A stretch of DNA of 64,000 nt. It comes from Rhodocyclales bacterium (GTDB lineage Bacteria; Pseudomonadota; Gammaproteobacteria; Burkholderiales; Rhodocyclaceae). The position numbers and the translations under genes were made by a program. Below are positions 9,221 to 18,158 of the stretch, one piece after another (position 1 is the stretch's first letter; the number at the start of each line of letters is the position of its first letter). The notes beneath the pieces are model-generated. The model was not told the DNA's origin. It searched no databases and saw only the letters and a program-made list of their open reading frames with translations. The stretch is from contig JACRMV010000001.1 in assembly GCA_016235025.1 (NCBI GenBank), positions 186,001 through 250,000 on the forward strand. Reading direction: 5' to 3'.

Positions 9221-11620
9221 ATGCGATGTTTTATCGTGGCGGCGGCCATGGGGGTCTGGCTGGCGCAACAGCAGGCCGTGCTGTTGCCGTGGCCGTGGCT
9301 GATCGCGCCAGGCGCCCTGGGCATGGCGGCGCTTGTTCTGGCGATTAAAAATTCGGCGCTGGCGAGGCGGCGATTCTTTGTCGCCCTGACACTTTGTGTT
9401 GCCGGCGGCATGCTCGGTTTCACCTGGGCACAAGCGCGCGGGCATCTGCGGCTCGGTGCAGAAATGGCTGTCGCCGACGAAGGCCGTGATATCGAACTGA
9501 TCGGCGTGGTCAGTGCGCTGCCGCAGCAGATCGAGCGCGGCATGCGCTTCGAATTCGATGTCGAGATGGCCAGCACACCCGTGCCGGCGCATGTTTCGCT
9601 GGCCTGGTATCGCGGGCGGGAGGCGTGGGATGAGGAGGACGCCCCGGCCATTGTTCCGCTTCATGCCGGCGAGCGCTGGCGTTTCACGGTGCGGCTGAAG
9701 CGTCCGCACGGCAATGTCAATCCACAGGGTTTCGATTACGAAGCCTGGCTTTTCGAGCGCAACATCCGCGCTACCGGTTATGTGCGGCCGCAGGGCGCGC
9801 AGTTGCTTGACCCCGTTGTCTGGCGTCCGGGATATGCCATAGAGATGTTGCGCGAGCGTATCCGTGAACGTTTCCAAGCCGCATTCCCGGAGCTGGCGGA
9901 GGCGCCCTATGCCGGCATTCTCATTGCGCTGGTGATCGGCGACCAGCAGGCCATCGCGCCGGAGCTGTGGCAGGTTTTCGCCAAGACCGGCATCACGCAC
10001 CTGATGAGCATTTCCGGCCTGCATGTGACGATGTTCGCCGGGCTGGCTTACCTGCTGGCGAGTTTCCTGTGGCGCCGCTCGCGGCGTTTGCCATTGTATT
10101 TCCCGGCGCAGAAGGCCGCCGCGATTGCCGGTTTCGTCGCGGCCTTTGCCTACAGCCTGCTTTCCGGCTTTGCCGTGCCGGCGCAGCGCACGCTCTACAT
10201 GCTGGGCGTGGTGGTGCTGGCGCGCTTGCTGGGTCGCGAAGTCGCCGCCTCGCGGGTGCTGGCGCTGGCCTTGCTGGCGGTTCTGCTGCTCGATCCGTGG
10301 GCAGTATTGGCGGCCGGATTCTGGTTGTCGTTTGGCGCCGTGGCGCTGCTGTTCACCATCAGCAGCGGACGGCTGGGGACGGCACACTGGTTTGCCGAAT
10401 GGGGCCGCGCGCAATGGGCCGTGACGCTCGGCATGCTGCCGGCCTTGCTGGCGCTGTTCGGCCAGTTCTCACTGGTCTCGCCGCTGGCCAATGCGCTGGC
10501 GATTCCGCTGGTGAGTTTTGTCATCACGCCGCTGGCGATGCTGGGCGTATTGCCTTTTCTTGCGCCCCTGCTGACGGTGGCGAACTTCATCACCACGGGC
10601 CTGATGCGTTTCATCGAATGGCTGGCGGCCTGGCCGTGGGCTGTCTGGCAGCAGGCGCTGCCGCCCTCCTGGGCCGTGCTGCTGGCGCTTGCGGGGGGCG
10701 CCTGGCTGCTGTTGCCGCGCGGTTTCCCATCGCGCTGGCTGGGGGTTTTTGCCTTTCTGCCCCTGCTCACGTTTCAGCCACTGCGACCGGCGATGGACGA
10801 GGCGCAGGTGGTGGTGCTCGATGTTGGCCAGGGACTGGCGGTGCATGTGCAGACAGCCCGCCATGACCTGCTCTTCGATGCCGGGCCGAAGTTTTCCGCC
10901 GAGGCCGACAGCGGCAATCGCATCATCGTGCCGTATTTGCGCGCCATCGGCGTGCGCCGGCTCGACGCGCTTGTCATCAGTCATGCCGACAAGGATCATG
11001 AAGGCGGCGCGGAGTCGGTGCTGGCGGCCTTGCCGGTCACGCAGCTGGTGACTTCGCTGCCGTTTACCCATCCGCTCTCGGCTTGGCCGCTGCCGCAAAA
11101 GCCCTGCGCGACGGGCGATGCGTGGGAATGGGATGGCGTGCGCTTTGTCGTGCTGCATCCGGAAGCCGATGCTGTGGCGAAGAAGACCAATGCCGTCGCC
11201 TGCGTGCTGCGCGTCGAAGCGGGCGGGCGCCGGATGCTGATAACCTCGGATATCGAAGCGCCGCAGGAGTTGCAACTCATCAAAAAGTCGGCGCTGATGA
11301 TGCGGCGCGATAGTTTGGTGAAAACGGCAAAACCGACGGAACTGACTGCCGATGTCGTGACCGTGCCGCATCACGGCAGCCGCACTTCATCGACCGCGGA
11401 ATTCATTGCCGCCGTCGGCGCCCACGAGGCGATTTTCCCGGTCGGCTACCGCAACCACTTCGGTCATCCGAAGCCGGATGTGGTGGAGCGCTGGCAGGCC
11501 AGCGGCGCAGGGCTACATCGCACCGATCGCGATGGCGCGGTCTCGGTGCATCTGGGATCACAGGACATCACGCTTGAACGCGCGCGTGAGGTACAACAGC
11601 GCTACTGGTTTGATCGCTGA
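9221..11620 (+). CDS. comEC: DNA internalization competence protein ComEC/Rec2
   Basis: Forms the inner-membrane channel that imports single-stranded DNA during natural transformation. The product has an N-terminal soluble part (DUF4131-like, about 1-190), the ComEC competence domain with many helices (about 205-490; landmark HLMSISGLHVTMFAGLAYLL) and a C-terminal metallo-beta-lactamase-like domain (about 525-770; VLDVGQGLAVHVQT, VISHADKDHEGG and VPHHGSRTSS). The ATG at 9221 has AGGAA at 9211-9215 ahead of it; an in-frame GTG at 9206 lacks this. Within the nuclease-like domain, DIEAPQELQL is followed by about 20 residues (IKKSALMMRRDSLVKTAKP) that look like extra sequence. They begin with the dispersed AAAAGTCGGCGCTG element. 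A diverged copy of the 3' end occurs at 16.3 kb. Confidence 0.93.
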   Translation: MRCFIVAAAMGVWLAQQQAVLLPWPWLIAPGALGMAALVLAIKNSALARRRFFVALTLCVAGGMLGFTWAQARGHLRLGAEMAVADEGRDIELIGVVSALPQQIERGMRFEFDVEMASTPVPAHVSLAWYRGREAWDEEDAPAIVPLHAGERWRFTVRLKRPHGNVNPQGFDYEAWLFERNIRATGYVRPQGAQLLDPVVWRPGYAIEMLRERIRERFQAAFPELAEAPYAGILIALVIGDQQAIAPELWQVFAKTGITHLMSISGLHVTMFAGLAYLLASFLWRRSRRLPLYFPAQKAAAIAGFVAAFAYSLLSGFAVPAQRTLYMLGVVVLARLLGREVAASRVLALALLAVLLLDPWAVLAAGFWLSFGAVALLFTISSGRLGTAHWFAEWGRAQWAVTLGMLPALLALFGQFSLVSPLANALAIPLVSFVITPLAMLGVLPFLAPLLTVANFITTGLMRFIEWLAAWPWAVWQQALPPSWAVLLALAGGAWLLLPRGFPSRWLGVFAFLPLLTFQPLRPAMDEAQVVVLDVGQGLAVHVQTARHDLLFDAGPKFSAEADSGNRIIVPYLRAIGVRRLDALVISHADKDHEGGAESVLAALPVTQLVTSLPFTHPLSAWPLPQKPCATGDAWEWDGVRFVVLHPEADAVAKKTNAVACVLRVEAGGRRMLITSDIEAPQELQLIKKSALMMRRDSLVKTAKPTELTADVVTVPHHGSRTSSTAEFIAAVGAHEAIFPVGYRNHFGHPKPDVVERWQASGAGLHRTDRDGAVSVHLGSQDITLERAREVQQRYWFDR

Positions 11621-11646
11621 ATGACGTCATGAATATTTCACGCGCT

Positions 11647-11830
11647 GTGCGCGATATTCACCGGGATCCGGCGCGGGCCGAAGGCAGCGGTGAATTTCTC
11701 GAAGCGTCCGGCAATCGTTGTACCGCACTGCGGGCAGCGGCCATCGGCGCCGAGCGCATAGTGGCGAATGTCGTACCAGTCGCGTTCCTCGGTGTTGTGC
11801 ACATTGCCGGTGTAGACGTAATGCAGGCCG
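11647..11830 (-). pseudogene. Duplicated 3' fragment of amrS
   Basis: This stretch repeats the last ~190 bp of the radical SAM gene amrS (18174-18372) almost exactly, in the same orientation, except for a 15-bp deletion (bases corresponding to GAAGGTCGTGTCACC). It starts 27 bp after the comEC stop. Identity stops abruptly at GCAGGCCG. The sequence from 11831 to 12001 between it and the TPR gene resembles nothing I recognise. It is a remnant of a duplication or insertion event, not a functional gene. Confidence 0.85.
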
Positions 11831-12001
11831 ACTTCATCGCGAGCGACAGGAACCGCAGTGGCGATGATCTCGAATCACCACAATTTCACCATCACTTCGC
11901 ATCTGATCTGCTCGTCAATGGCATCTGGCGTCGTGTTTGTGGGCGAATTTCAACAGCCTGTTAATCTATAGGCCGCTTTTTCTGAAATTCACCACGGACT
12001 G

Positions 12002-12562
12002 TCAACTGATACCTGGGCGATTCACATGGGCTAAGCCACTTCGAGCAATGACATTGTCAGGTTGTATGGCAAGCAATCCGGAAAACCCCTCACGCGCCGC
12101 AGCTTGATCGCCGACCTCCAGGCCGGCAGACCCAAGAGCCATTAGCGCATCCGGAAATGCCGGCCGAGCGACAAGCGCTGTACGGAGTGCCCAGATTGAT
12201 TGCTTCGGTCGTTTCAGGGCGATTAGCGCAGCGCCCAGGTCATACCAAAGTTTGCCAAATCCGGAGTGTTTGCGCGTTGCCTCACGGTATAAAGCTGAAG
12301 CCGCCAACTCGATTTGAGGTTCGCTGCTGCCATCGCCAAAGGATTTAATTTCAGGTGGTTGAACATCTTTCCTGTCAGCTTCCTGAAATAGCTTGAGTGC
12401 GTCAGAGGTGCGTCCTCTCTGGAGATAGGCTAATCCAAGAATCTGTAAAGCGATTATGTCATCCGGAATTACTGCTCGAATCGTTCGAGCGATCATTTCC
12501 ACTTGAGTCAAATCACCGCTCAGGTAATAGTTGCTGAGGAGTTCCGTTAATGCACTAATCAT
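12002..12562 (-). CDS. TPR-repeat protein, function unknown
   Basis: A 186-residue soluble protein built of tetratricopeptide-like helical repeats, visible as LLSNYYLSGDLTQVEMIAR, IIALQILGLAYLQRGRTSDA, LWYDLGAALIALKRPKQSIW and ALMALGSAGLEVGDQAAARE. Such proteins act as protein-protein scaffolds; no partner can be named. I chose the ATG at 12562 (MISALTELLSNYY) because the upstream extension is rich in odd residues. The ribosome binding site is weak. The gene is divergent from the P-type ATPase and sits at the left edge of the inserted block. Confidence 0.6.
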   Translation of the reverse strand: MISALTELLSNYYLSGDLTQVEMIARTIRAVIPDDIIALQILGLAYLQRGRTSDALKLFQEADRKDVQPPEIKSFGDGSSEPQIELAASALYREATRKHSGFGKLWYDLGAALIALKRPKQSIWALRTALVARPAFPDALMALGSAGLEVGDQAAAREGFSGLLAIQPDNVIARSGLAHVNRPGIS

Positions 12563-12777
12563 TGTTGTTTTCCGGCGCGGGGCTGAGCGTTTATGATAGG
12601 CATTACTGGTCTCATATTTGTGAATCTGCTGAATCCTGTTGTAACAGCATGTAACCATGTCAGCAACACCGCCTCAGTGGCGGTGGCTATGAAAATATGT
12701 TCGGTTACCCGGACAGCCAATATGGGGTAACTGAGGTAGGTCCAGGGGGCAATTTTGTAATGTAAGAGGTCACCACC

Positions 12778-15312
12778 ATGCAACCGGTCACAAAAACCCC
12801 CAAAGCAGAAGCTCCGAGCCCGCCTCCCGCAAGCTCCAAAGTACCTGACATTGTTTTTGCGTCACTTCCGGCAACCCTCACAACGCTTGGAGTGAATCCG
12901 GAAACAGGTCTCACGCGCGCAGAGGTTGATTCACGTAGAAAAGACCATGGCTATAACGAAGTAGTCGAAAAGAAGGGGCATCCAGTCCTGGCGTTCCTTG
13001 GCAAGTTCTGGGGTATTTCGGCGTGGATGCTAGAGCTGATCATGGTTCTGTCAGCCGTCCTTCATAAGTATTCGGATCTTGTCGTAGTGGGTGCGCTGCT
13101 GGTGGTCAATGCCGTACTGAGTTTCATGCAGGAGCAGCGGGCTGCTGGTGTGGTTGAGACACTTAGGCAACGATTGCAGGTAAGTGCGCGTGTGCTGCGT
13201 GACGCGGCTTGGCAGAGCATCCCTGCGCGGGAACTGGTTCCCGGCGATATCGTCCGCATTCGCTCCGGTGACATCATTCCCGCAGACGTGAAGCTCCTGA
13301 CTGGAACCTTGAGTGTTGACCAGTCCGCGCTCACTGGTGAATCGAAGGATGCGGACAAGACACCTGGCGAAGTGGTTTCATCGGGTTCCATCGTCCGCCG
13401 AGGGGAGGGTAACGGCGTGGTAATCCTGACCGGCGCGCAGACCTATTTCGGTCGCACCACGCAACTTGTGCAGGAGGCACGTCCAAAACTCCACATTGAA
13501 GCTGTGGTGGGCAAGGTGGTTCGTTGGCTATTCGTCATCGTTGGTGCGCTACTGGGTCTGGTGACTGTGCTTTCCCTGATCCGTGGTGCGCCCCTGCTTG
13601 AAATGGTTCCGCTAATGCTGGTGCTGTTGATGAGCGCGGTGCCCGTAGCTCTGCCCGTCATGTTCACGGTCAGCATGGCCGTTGGATCGAAAGAGCTCGC
13701 CAAGCGTGGCGTACTGGTTACGCGCCTCAGCGCTGCTGAAGATGCGGCGACGATGGACGTGCTCTGTGTTGACAAGACCGGCACGATTACGATGAACCAA
13801 TTGGCGGTCACCGACGTGATTCCGCTGGAAAGCGCGAAAGAAACTGACGTATTGATCGCAGGCGCCCTCGCTTCGCATGAGGCCAATCAGGATCCGATTG
13901 ATCTGGCGTTCCTTGCAGCAGCAAAGGCGCACCACGTTTTTGATAGTGGCCTGCCAACTGCTCCAATTTCCTTTACACCATTCGACGCGAAAAACCGGCG
14001 GACTGAAGCCGTTGTGGAACTGCATGGTCAGCGGCTGCGGGTAATGAAAGGTGCCGTACGCACGATAGCCGAGGCCTGCGGACTACAGCCCCCGGCCATC
14101 GAGGCATTGGAGGCACGCGTCAGCGCATCGGCGGCGAAGGGATATCGGACGCTCGCGGTGGCACGCGGTCCCGAATCGGGCACGCCTGCCTTGATCGGAT
14201 TGGTGTCCCTGTTTGATCCGCCGCGACCGGATGCGAAGCAACTCATCGCAGCGCTACAAGATCGAGGCGTGGCAGTGAAGATGCTTACCGGTGATTCTCT
14301 TGCCGTCGCGAGGGAAATCGCAGGTGGTGTCGGCTTGCCGAACATTCGGCGCATGGCGGACCTGAAGGAGGAGGGCACGAAGCCTGGTAGCGAATCGGTT
14401 GATTTGATGGCCGGCGCCGATGGCTTCGCTGAAGTGTATCCGGAGGACAAATACATCGTGGTGCAACACCTGCAGGCTGCGGGGCATGTGACCGGGATGA
14501 CCGGTGATGGCGTCAACGACGCGCCTGCCTTGCGTCAGGCTGAAGTGGGTATCGCCGTAAGCACTGCCACCGATGTGGCCAAGGGTGCCGCAAGTGTGGT
14601 CTTGACCGAACCCGGATTGACCAACATCGTGGCGTTGGTTGAACAAGGGCGGACGATTTATCAGCGCATCCTGACCTGGATCATCAACAAGATCAGCCGG
14701 ACGATTTTGAAGGCAGCCTTTGTGTCGATCGCATTCATCGTGACCGGCAAGTTCGTCGTCTCCGCCTTTGCCATGCTGCTGCTGGTCTTCATGACCGACT
14801 TCGCCAAGATTTCCCTCGCCACCGACCATGTACGGTCGTCGAATAAGCCGGAGACGTGGAACATCGGTGGATTCATTGCGGTTTCCGTGGTGCTGGGGGT
14901 CGTGATGGTTATCGAGTCGCTGCTCCTGCTGTGGATTGGCTGGTCGCGCTTTGGTCTGGCGTCTAACGACAATGCCCTCTATACCTTCAGCTTCCTGACG
15001 CTGCTGTACTTCGCCGTGTTTTCAATTGTGTCCGCCAGGGAGCGTCATCGATTTTGGGCGACGATACCAAGCAAGTCTCTCATCTGGGCGCTGATGGCAG
15101 ATGCTATTACCGGAACGGTTCTTACGTTTGTCGGTATCCCAGGACTACAGCCATTGCCCTGGTGGCAGACGTTCGCGATTTTTGTTTATGCGATGGTGTC
15201 CTGCCTTATCGTCAATGACGCCGTGAAATTTGCGATGATCAGGTGGTGCGTTCCCATGGCGGTGGCTTCCCTAACCAGCAAACCGGCAGCACAGCAGGAG
15301 ACATCGAAATGA
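12778..15312 (+). CDS. P-type ATPase, plasma-membrane proton-pump (P3A-like) family
   Basis: Predicted ATP-driven cation pump, most likely for protons. The 844-residue protein has the P-type order: membrane helices near 85-130, actuator domain with LTGES, helices near 245-300 carrying [16 protein letters not shown] (like M4 of P3A H+-ATPases), phosphorylation motif [13 protein letters not shown] with the acceptor Asp at residue 332, nucleotide-binding domain with KGA, hinge [20 protein letters not shown] near 575, and four to six C-terminal helices. It lacks heavy-metal-binding motifs (no CPC/CPx in M4), which argues against P1B pumps. A ribosome binding site (AGAGGT) lies 8-10 bp ahead of the ATG. 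Its stop overlaps the ATG of the PPK2 gene (ATGA). It lies in the block flanked by comEC and amrS fragments and is likely acquired. Confidence 0.9.
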   Translation: MQPVTKTPKAEAPSPPPASSKVPDIVFASLPATLTTLGVNPETGLTRAEVDSRRKDHGYNEVVEKKGHPVLAFLGKFWGISAWMLELIMVLSAVLHKYSDLVVVGALLVVNAVLSFMQEQRAAGVVETLRQRLQVSARVLRDAAWQSIPARELVPGDIVRIRSGDIIPADVKLLTGTLSVDQSALTGESKDADKTPGEVVSSGSIVRRGEGNGVVILTGAQTYFGRTTQLVQEARPKLHIEAVVGKVVRWLFVIVGALLGLVTVLSLIRGAPLLEMVPLMLVLLMSAVPVALPVMFTVSMAVGSKELAKRGVLVTRLSAAEDAATMDVLCVDKTGTITMNQLAVTDVIPLESAKETDVLIAGALASHEANQDPIDLAFLAAAKAHHVFDSGLPTAPISFTPFDAKNRRTEAVVELHGQRLRVMKGAVRTIAEACGLQPPAIEALEARVSASAAKGYRTLAVARGPESGTPALIGLVSLFDPPRPDAKQLIAALQDRGVAVKMLTGDSLAVAREIAGGVGLPNIRRMADLKEEGTKPGSESVDLMAGADGFAEVYPEDKYIVVQHLQAAGHVTGMTGDGVNDAPALRQAEVGIAVSTATDVAKGAASVVLTEPGLTNIVALVEQGRTIYQRILTWIINKISRTILKAAFVSIAFIVTGKFVVSAFAMLLLVFMTDFAKISLATDHVRSSNKPETWNIGGFIAVSVVLGVVMVIESLLLLWIGWSRFGLASNDNALYTFSFLTLLYFAVFSIVSARERHRFWATIPSKSLIWALMADAITGTVLTFVGIPGLQPLPWWQTFAIFVYAMVSCLIVNDAVKFAMIRWCVPMAVASLTSKPAAQQETSK

Positions 15313-16178
15313 AAATTAATTGCGACGATTTTCGTGTTGCAGAAGGGACAAAAGTCGAGCTTGCTGCACGTCCGACAAATATCAAACCACTCTACAAATC
15401 GCGCAAGCATTACCAGTCACTGATTGAAGCGCATATCGCCGAACTGACCGAGCAGCAGAGCCTGCTTTATGCCAGCAACAGCTATTCCCTGCTACTTATT
15501 TTTCAAGCCATGGATGCGGCTGGCAAGGATAGCGCCATCAAACACGTGATGTCCGGTGTGAATCCGCAGGGCTGTCAAGTGTTCAGCTTCAAGCATCCAA
15601 GCACTGCCGAGCTTGCTCACGATTTCCTTTGGCGCACGACAAGCTGTCTGCCTGAGCGAGGGCGAATTGGCATCTTCAACCGCTCTTACTACGAAGAGGT
15701 ATTGATCGTTCGCGTACAGCCCGAGATTCTTCAGAGCGAAGGGTTGCCAAGCGAAACATTGGAAGGGCAAGAGTTCTGGCAGCAACGCTACCAGTCCATA
15801 AATGATCTGGAGAGTCATTTGCACCGCAACGGAACCCGGATCATCAAGTTCTTCCTGCACCTATCGAAGGAGGAGCAACGGCTCCGCTTTCTGCGTCGGA
15901 TCGACGAGCCGGACAAAAACTGGAAATTCAGTATGGCCGACATCGAACAGAGAAAGTTCTGGCCGCAATACCAGGAGGCTTATGAGGCATGTCTCGGTGC
16001 GACGAGCACTAGCAACTCACCTTGGTATGCGGTTCCGGCTGACGACAAGCAAAATGCCCACTTGATCATCTCGCAGATTATTCTTGATGCTCTCAAGTCA
16101 CTGCGAATGTCATATCCCATACCGGATAGCGCATGGAAAGGGGAACTAAAGTTGATTCGCAAACGACTGGAGATATAA
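15309..16178 (+). CDS. Polyphosphate kinase 2 family protein
   Basis: PPK2 enzymes use polyphosphate to phosphorylate nucleoside di- or monophosphates, regenerating ATP or GTP. The 289-residue protein shows the family P-loop [19 protein letters not shown] (about residues 62-80), the [15 protein letters not shown] block, the [19 protein letters not shown] lid/Walker B region (about 114-132) and [18 protein letters not shown]. The ATG at 15309 overlaps the ATPase stop (ATGA), so translation is coupled. This pairing suggests that ATP for the proton pump can be regenerated from polyphosphate when respiration is limited; that role is inference. Whether it is a class I, II or III enzyme cannot be settled by eye. 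Confidence 0.92.
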   Translation: MKINCDDFRVAEGTKVELAARPTNIKPLYKSRKHYQSLIEAHIAELTEQQSLLYASNSYSLLLIFQAMDAAGKDSAIKHVMSGVNPQGCQVFSFKHPSTAELAHDFLWRTTSCLPERGRIGIFNRSYYEEVLIVRVQPEILQSEGLPSETLEGQEFWQQRYQSINDLESHLHRNGTRIIKFFLHLSKEEQRLRFLRRIDEPDKNWKFSMADIEQRKFWPQYQEAYEACLGATSTSNSPWYAVPADDKQNAHLIISQIILDALKSLRMSYPIPDSAWKGELKLIRKRLEI

Positions 16179-16180
16179 CT

Positions 16181-16206
16181 GCTACGCTGCGAATCTGGAC
16201 TTGACT
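16181..16206 (+). repeat. Possible IS256-type terminal inverted repeat remnant
   Basis: The bases GAATCTGGACTTGACT just after the PPK2 stop match 15 of 16 positions of the IS-end remnant at about 45155-45175 (GAATTTGGACTTGACT) and resemble the right end of the IS256-like element at 61.9 kb. It marks the junction between the ATPase-PPK2 unit and the comEC fragment. Short, so only suggestive. Confidence 0.4.
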
Positions 16207-16299
16207 CATCGAGCCAGTAAATACCCTCGTTTTCGCGGGATGATTTCAGATTTGACCGGGAGCATTGGGCGAGTCGAACGGCCGAGGGATAGGCGCCGG

Positions 16300-16472
16300 T
16301 GCGCGGGAAGTGATTTCCCCGGTGGGCTACTGCAACCACTTCGGCTATCCGAAGCCGGATGTGGTGGAACGCTGGCGATCAAGCGGCGCGCAACTGCATC
16401 GCACCGACAGCGATGGCGCAGTCTCGATACATCTGGGATCATGGGGTGTATGGCTTGAACATGCGCGTGAAA
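16300..16472 (+). pseudogene. Diverged 3' fragment of comEC
   Basis: Translates as a tail of ComEC: PVGYCNHFGYPKPDVVERW, then SSGAQLHRTDSDGAVSIHLG, matching PVGYRNHFGHPKPDVVERW and the following residues at the end of the intact comEC (about 11440-11590). Identity is clearly lower than for the amrS fragment at 11.65 kb. It may therefore be an older duplication or come from a related strain. No start codon or upstream comEC sequence remains; it is not a functional gene. Confidence 0.8.
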
Positions 16473-16492
16473 CGCCTCCCGCAGGAGGCATT
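16473..16492. terminator. Short GC hairpin, possible terminator
   Basis: Stem GCCTCC / GGAGGC with a CGCA loop, followed on the plus strand by ATTTTC. It lies 16 bp past the stop of the CsgG-like gene on the minus strand and just after the comEC fragment on the plus strand. The T-run is weak on both strands. Confidence 0.35.
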
Positions 16493-16507
16493 TTCACGGC
16501 GCCGGAT

Positions 16508-17347
16508 TTACTGGCCGACCTTGAGCGTGCCGCCCCGGCCCAGTCCGCCTTTGACTTCCTGCGCCTTGTAGTTGCGCAAGGAAATAATCATGCTGTTGTA
16601 GGCGTCCACGAAGGCGGCCACGGAGGCCTTGCCCTCGGGTGTGCGCGAGAAGCCACCCAGGCCAGCGGCCGCGCCACCGCCAAAAGCACCCAGCGCGGCG
16701 CCGAAGTTGGTGGCCGTGGAATTGCCTTCGGAGATCGCGATTTGCACCGACGACCGGATGTCAAACAGGGTCAGCGTGACGACCGAGGACTTCGTTTCCA
16801 GGGAGCCCGCCAAGGCCCCGAAGCCGCCACCAAGCAGGCCGCCAAGCGCGCCCGCGATTTTGCCGGTGGATGCGTTGTCGATGATGATGGCTGGTTCCAG
16901 GTAGTAGTCCGCCGCCACACGCTGACCTTTGTGCTGTTTCGAGCCGGCGCGAAACTCGCCCGAGTTGCGCTGCTTGTCGGTGATGGCGGACAACTTGCTT
17001 TCCGTGCGGCCGCTGCCAATCGAGGTGATCACGAAGCAGTTGGACTGCTGCACCGCCAGGCGCAACAGCGGCTCGATGCTGGTGACTTGCGTGGCCCGCC
17101 CGAAGCTGGCATACCACTCTTTGTCACGACCATCGTCAACCGCCAGTGTGCCCAGCGGGGCGCTGCAACGTTCCAGACCGGGGTTGGCGCCAGCGCTGGT
17201 GCCGCCAGCGGCTGCGCCGGTGGCGGCTGTGGGGCTGGTGCCGGTCGTGATGCCACCAATCTGGCCGCTACTTGGCGTGACGTAACCAGCCAGCATGAGG
17301 GCCACACTCAAAGCCATCCAGCGGCCTGGAGAGTATTTCTTGATCAT
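16508..17347 (-). CDS. CsgG/HfaB-family secreted protein
   Basis: Resembles CsgG/HfaB proteins, outer-membrane lipoproteins or periplasmic factors used in curli or holdfast export. The 279-residue product starts with a signal peptide (SPGRWMALSVALMLAGYVTP), has a low-complexity Ala/Gly/Thr linker, then the family-like core: PLGTLAVDDGR near 70, LAVQQSNCFVITSIG near 105, DYYLEPAIIIDNASTGKIAG near 155, glycine-rich LGGLLGGGFGALAGSLETK and a second strand unit VTLTLFDIRSSVQIAISEG. The glycine-rich repeats (LGAFGGGAAAGLGGF) are typical. I chose the ATG at 17347 (MIKKYSP) since it directly precedes the signal peptide. No lipobox is evident. It lies 45 bp behind the Sel1 lipoprotein gene in the same direction. 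No csg or hfa partners are present. Confidence 0.65.
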   Translation of the reverse strand: MIKKYSPGRWMALSVALMLAGYVTPSSGQIGGITTGTSPTAATGAAAGGTSAGANPGLERCSAPLGTLAVDDGRDKEWYASFGRATQVTSIEPLLRLAVQQSNCFVITSIGSGRTESKLSAITDKQRNSGEFRAGSKQHKGQRVAADYYLEPAIIIDNASTGKIAGALGGLLGGGFGALAGSLETKSSVVTLTLFDIRSSVQIAISEGNSTATNFGAALGAFGGGAAAGLGGFSRTPEGKASVAAFVDAYNSMIISLRNYKAQEVKGGLGRGGTLKVGQ

Positions 17348-17392
17348 TTTGTGCACCTTTTGTCGAATGGGTTGTGGGTGGGGCAAACTTTA

Positions 17393-17977
17393 TCAGTGAT
17401 GGTAATACCAGCGGTCCTCCCGCCACTGCCAGCGGTACGGGTAGCCGCTGTGCCAATAGCCATACCAGGAGGCGCGATGCAGTTCCAGCCAGCGCCGGTA
17501 TGAGGTTTCATTTTTCTTCGCGGCACGCGCCTCGGCCAGCAATTTGCCTGCTTGCTTGTCGCCGCGGCCAGCGGCGATGGACAGCCATTTTTCGGCTTCC
17601 GCCGGGTCCGGGCCCATTTCTTCCAGGCCCATCAAATAGAAGCGGCCCAAGGCGGTCTGGGCCTGCCGGTCGCCCCGTTCCGCTGCCTCGCGCATCCAGC
17701 GCAACGCCTGGTAGCTATTCTGGGGCACGCCATCGCCGCGGAAGTACCGCAGGCCCAGATCGTAGGCTGCGGCCGGGTTCTTGCCGGCGACCTCCGTGAG
17801 CGCGGCGAGGCGGCGCTCGGCTTCAGGGTTGGTGTTGGCTGCAGGATCAAAGGTAGCCGAGTCGCGCGGGCGCTCGGAGCAACCCGAGTCGTCGCAAATC
17901 CGGATTGTCGGGCCAAGCGCTGTTTGCGCGCAGGCGGCGAAAGAAACCAGCAGCAGGAGCGACAGCAGGTGTCTCAT
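17393..17977 (-). CDS. Sel1-repeat lipoprotein
   Basis: A 194-residue secreted protein. The N-terminus is a signal peptide with a likely lipobox (LLLLVSFAAC), then TPR-like Sel1 repeats: AAAYDLGLRYFRGDGVPQNS, ALRWMREAAERGDRQAQTAL, GRFYLMGLEEMGPDPAEAEK and WLSIAAGRGDKQAGKLLAEA. The C-terminus is unusually rich in Trp, Tyr and Arg (about 20 aromatic residues in the last 40). Sel1 proteins are scaffolds in envelope or signalling complexes; no partner is known. It probably forms a transcription unit with the CsgG-like gene 45 bp downstream. Confidence 0.75.
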   Translation of the reverse strand: MRHLLSLLLLVSFAACAQTALGPTIRICDDSGCSERPRDSATFDPAANTNPEAERRLAALTEVAGKNPAAAYDLGLRYFRGDGVPQNSYQALRWMREAAERGDRQAQTALGRFYLMGLEEMGPDPAEAEKWLSIAAGRGDKQAGKLLAEARAAKKNETSYRRWLELHRASWYGYWHSGYPYRWQWREDRWYYHH

Positions 17978-18158
17978 ACCGGTTTGCAGCCTGTGGGTTG
18001 CAGGAACGGCAAGCCTACAACTTCGCTGCGGCGCGTGTCAAGTTGCTACTGGTCGCCTCATTCGTGCGGCTACCACTGAATATCCAACCCAAATCAGCCA
18101 AGTGGTTGTTGCGAACTGACCGTTGAAGGTGGCGCGACCGGTTAAGGCACTGATCAAG

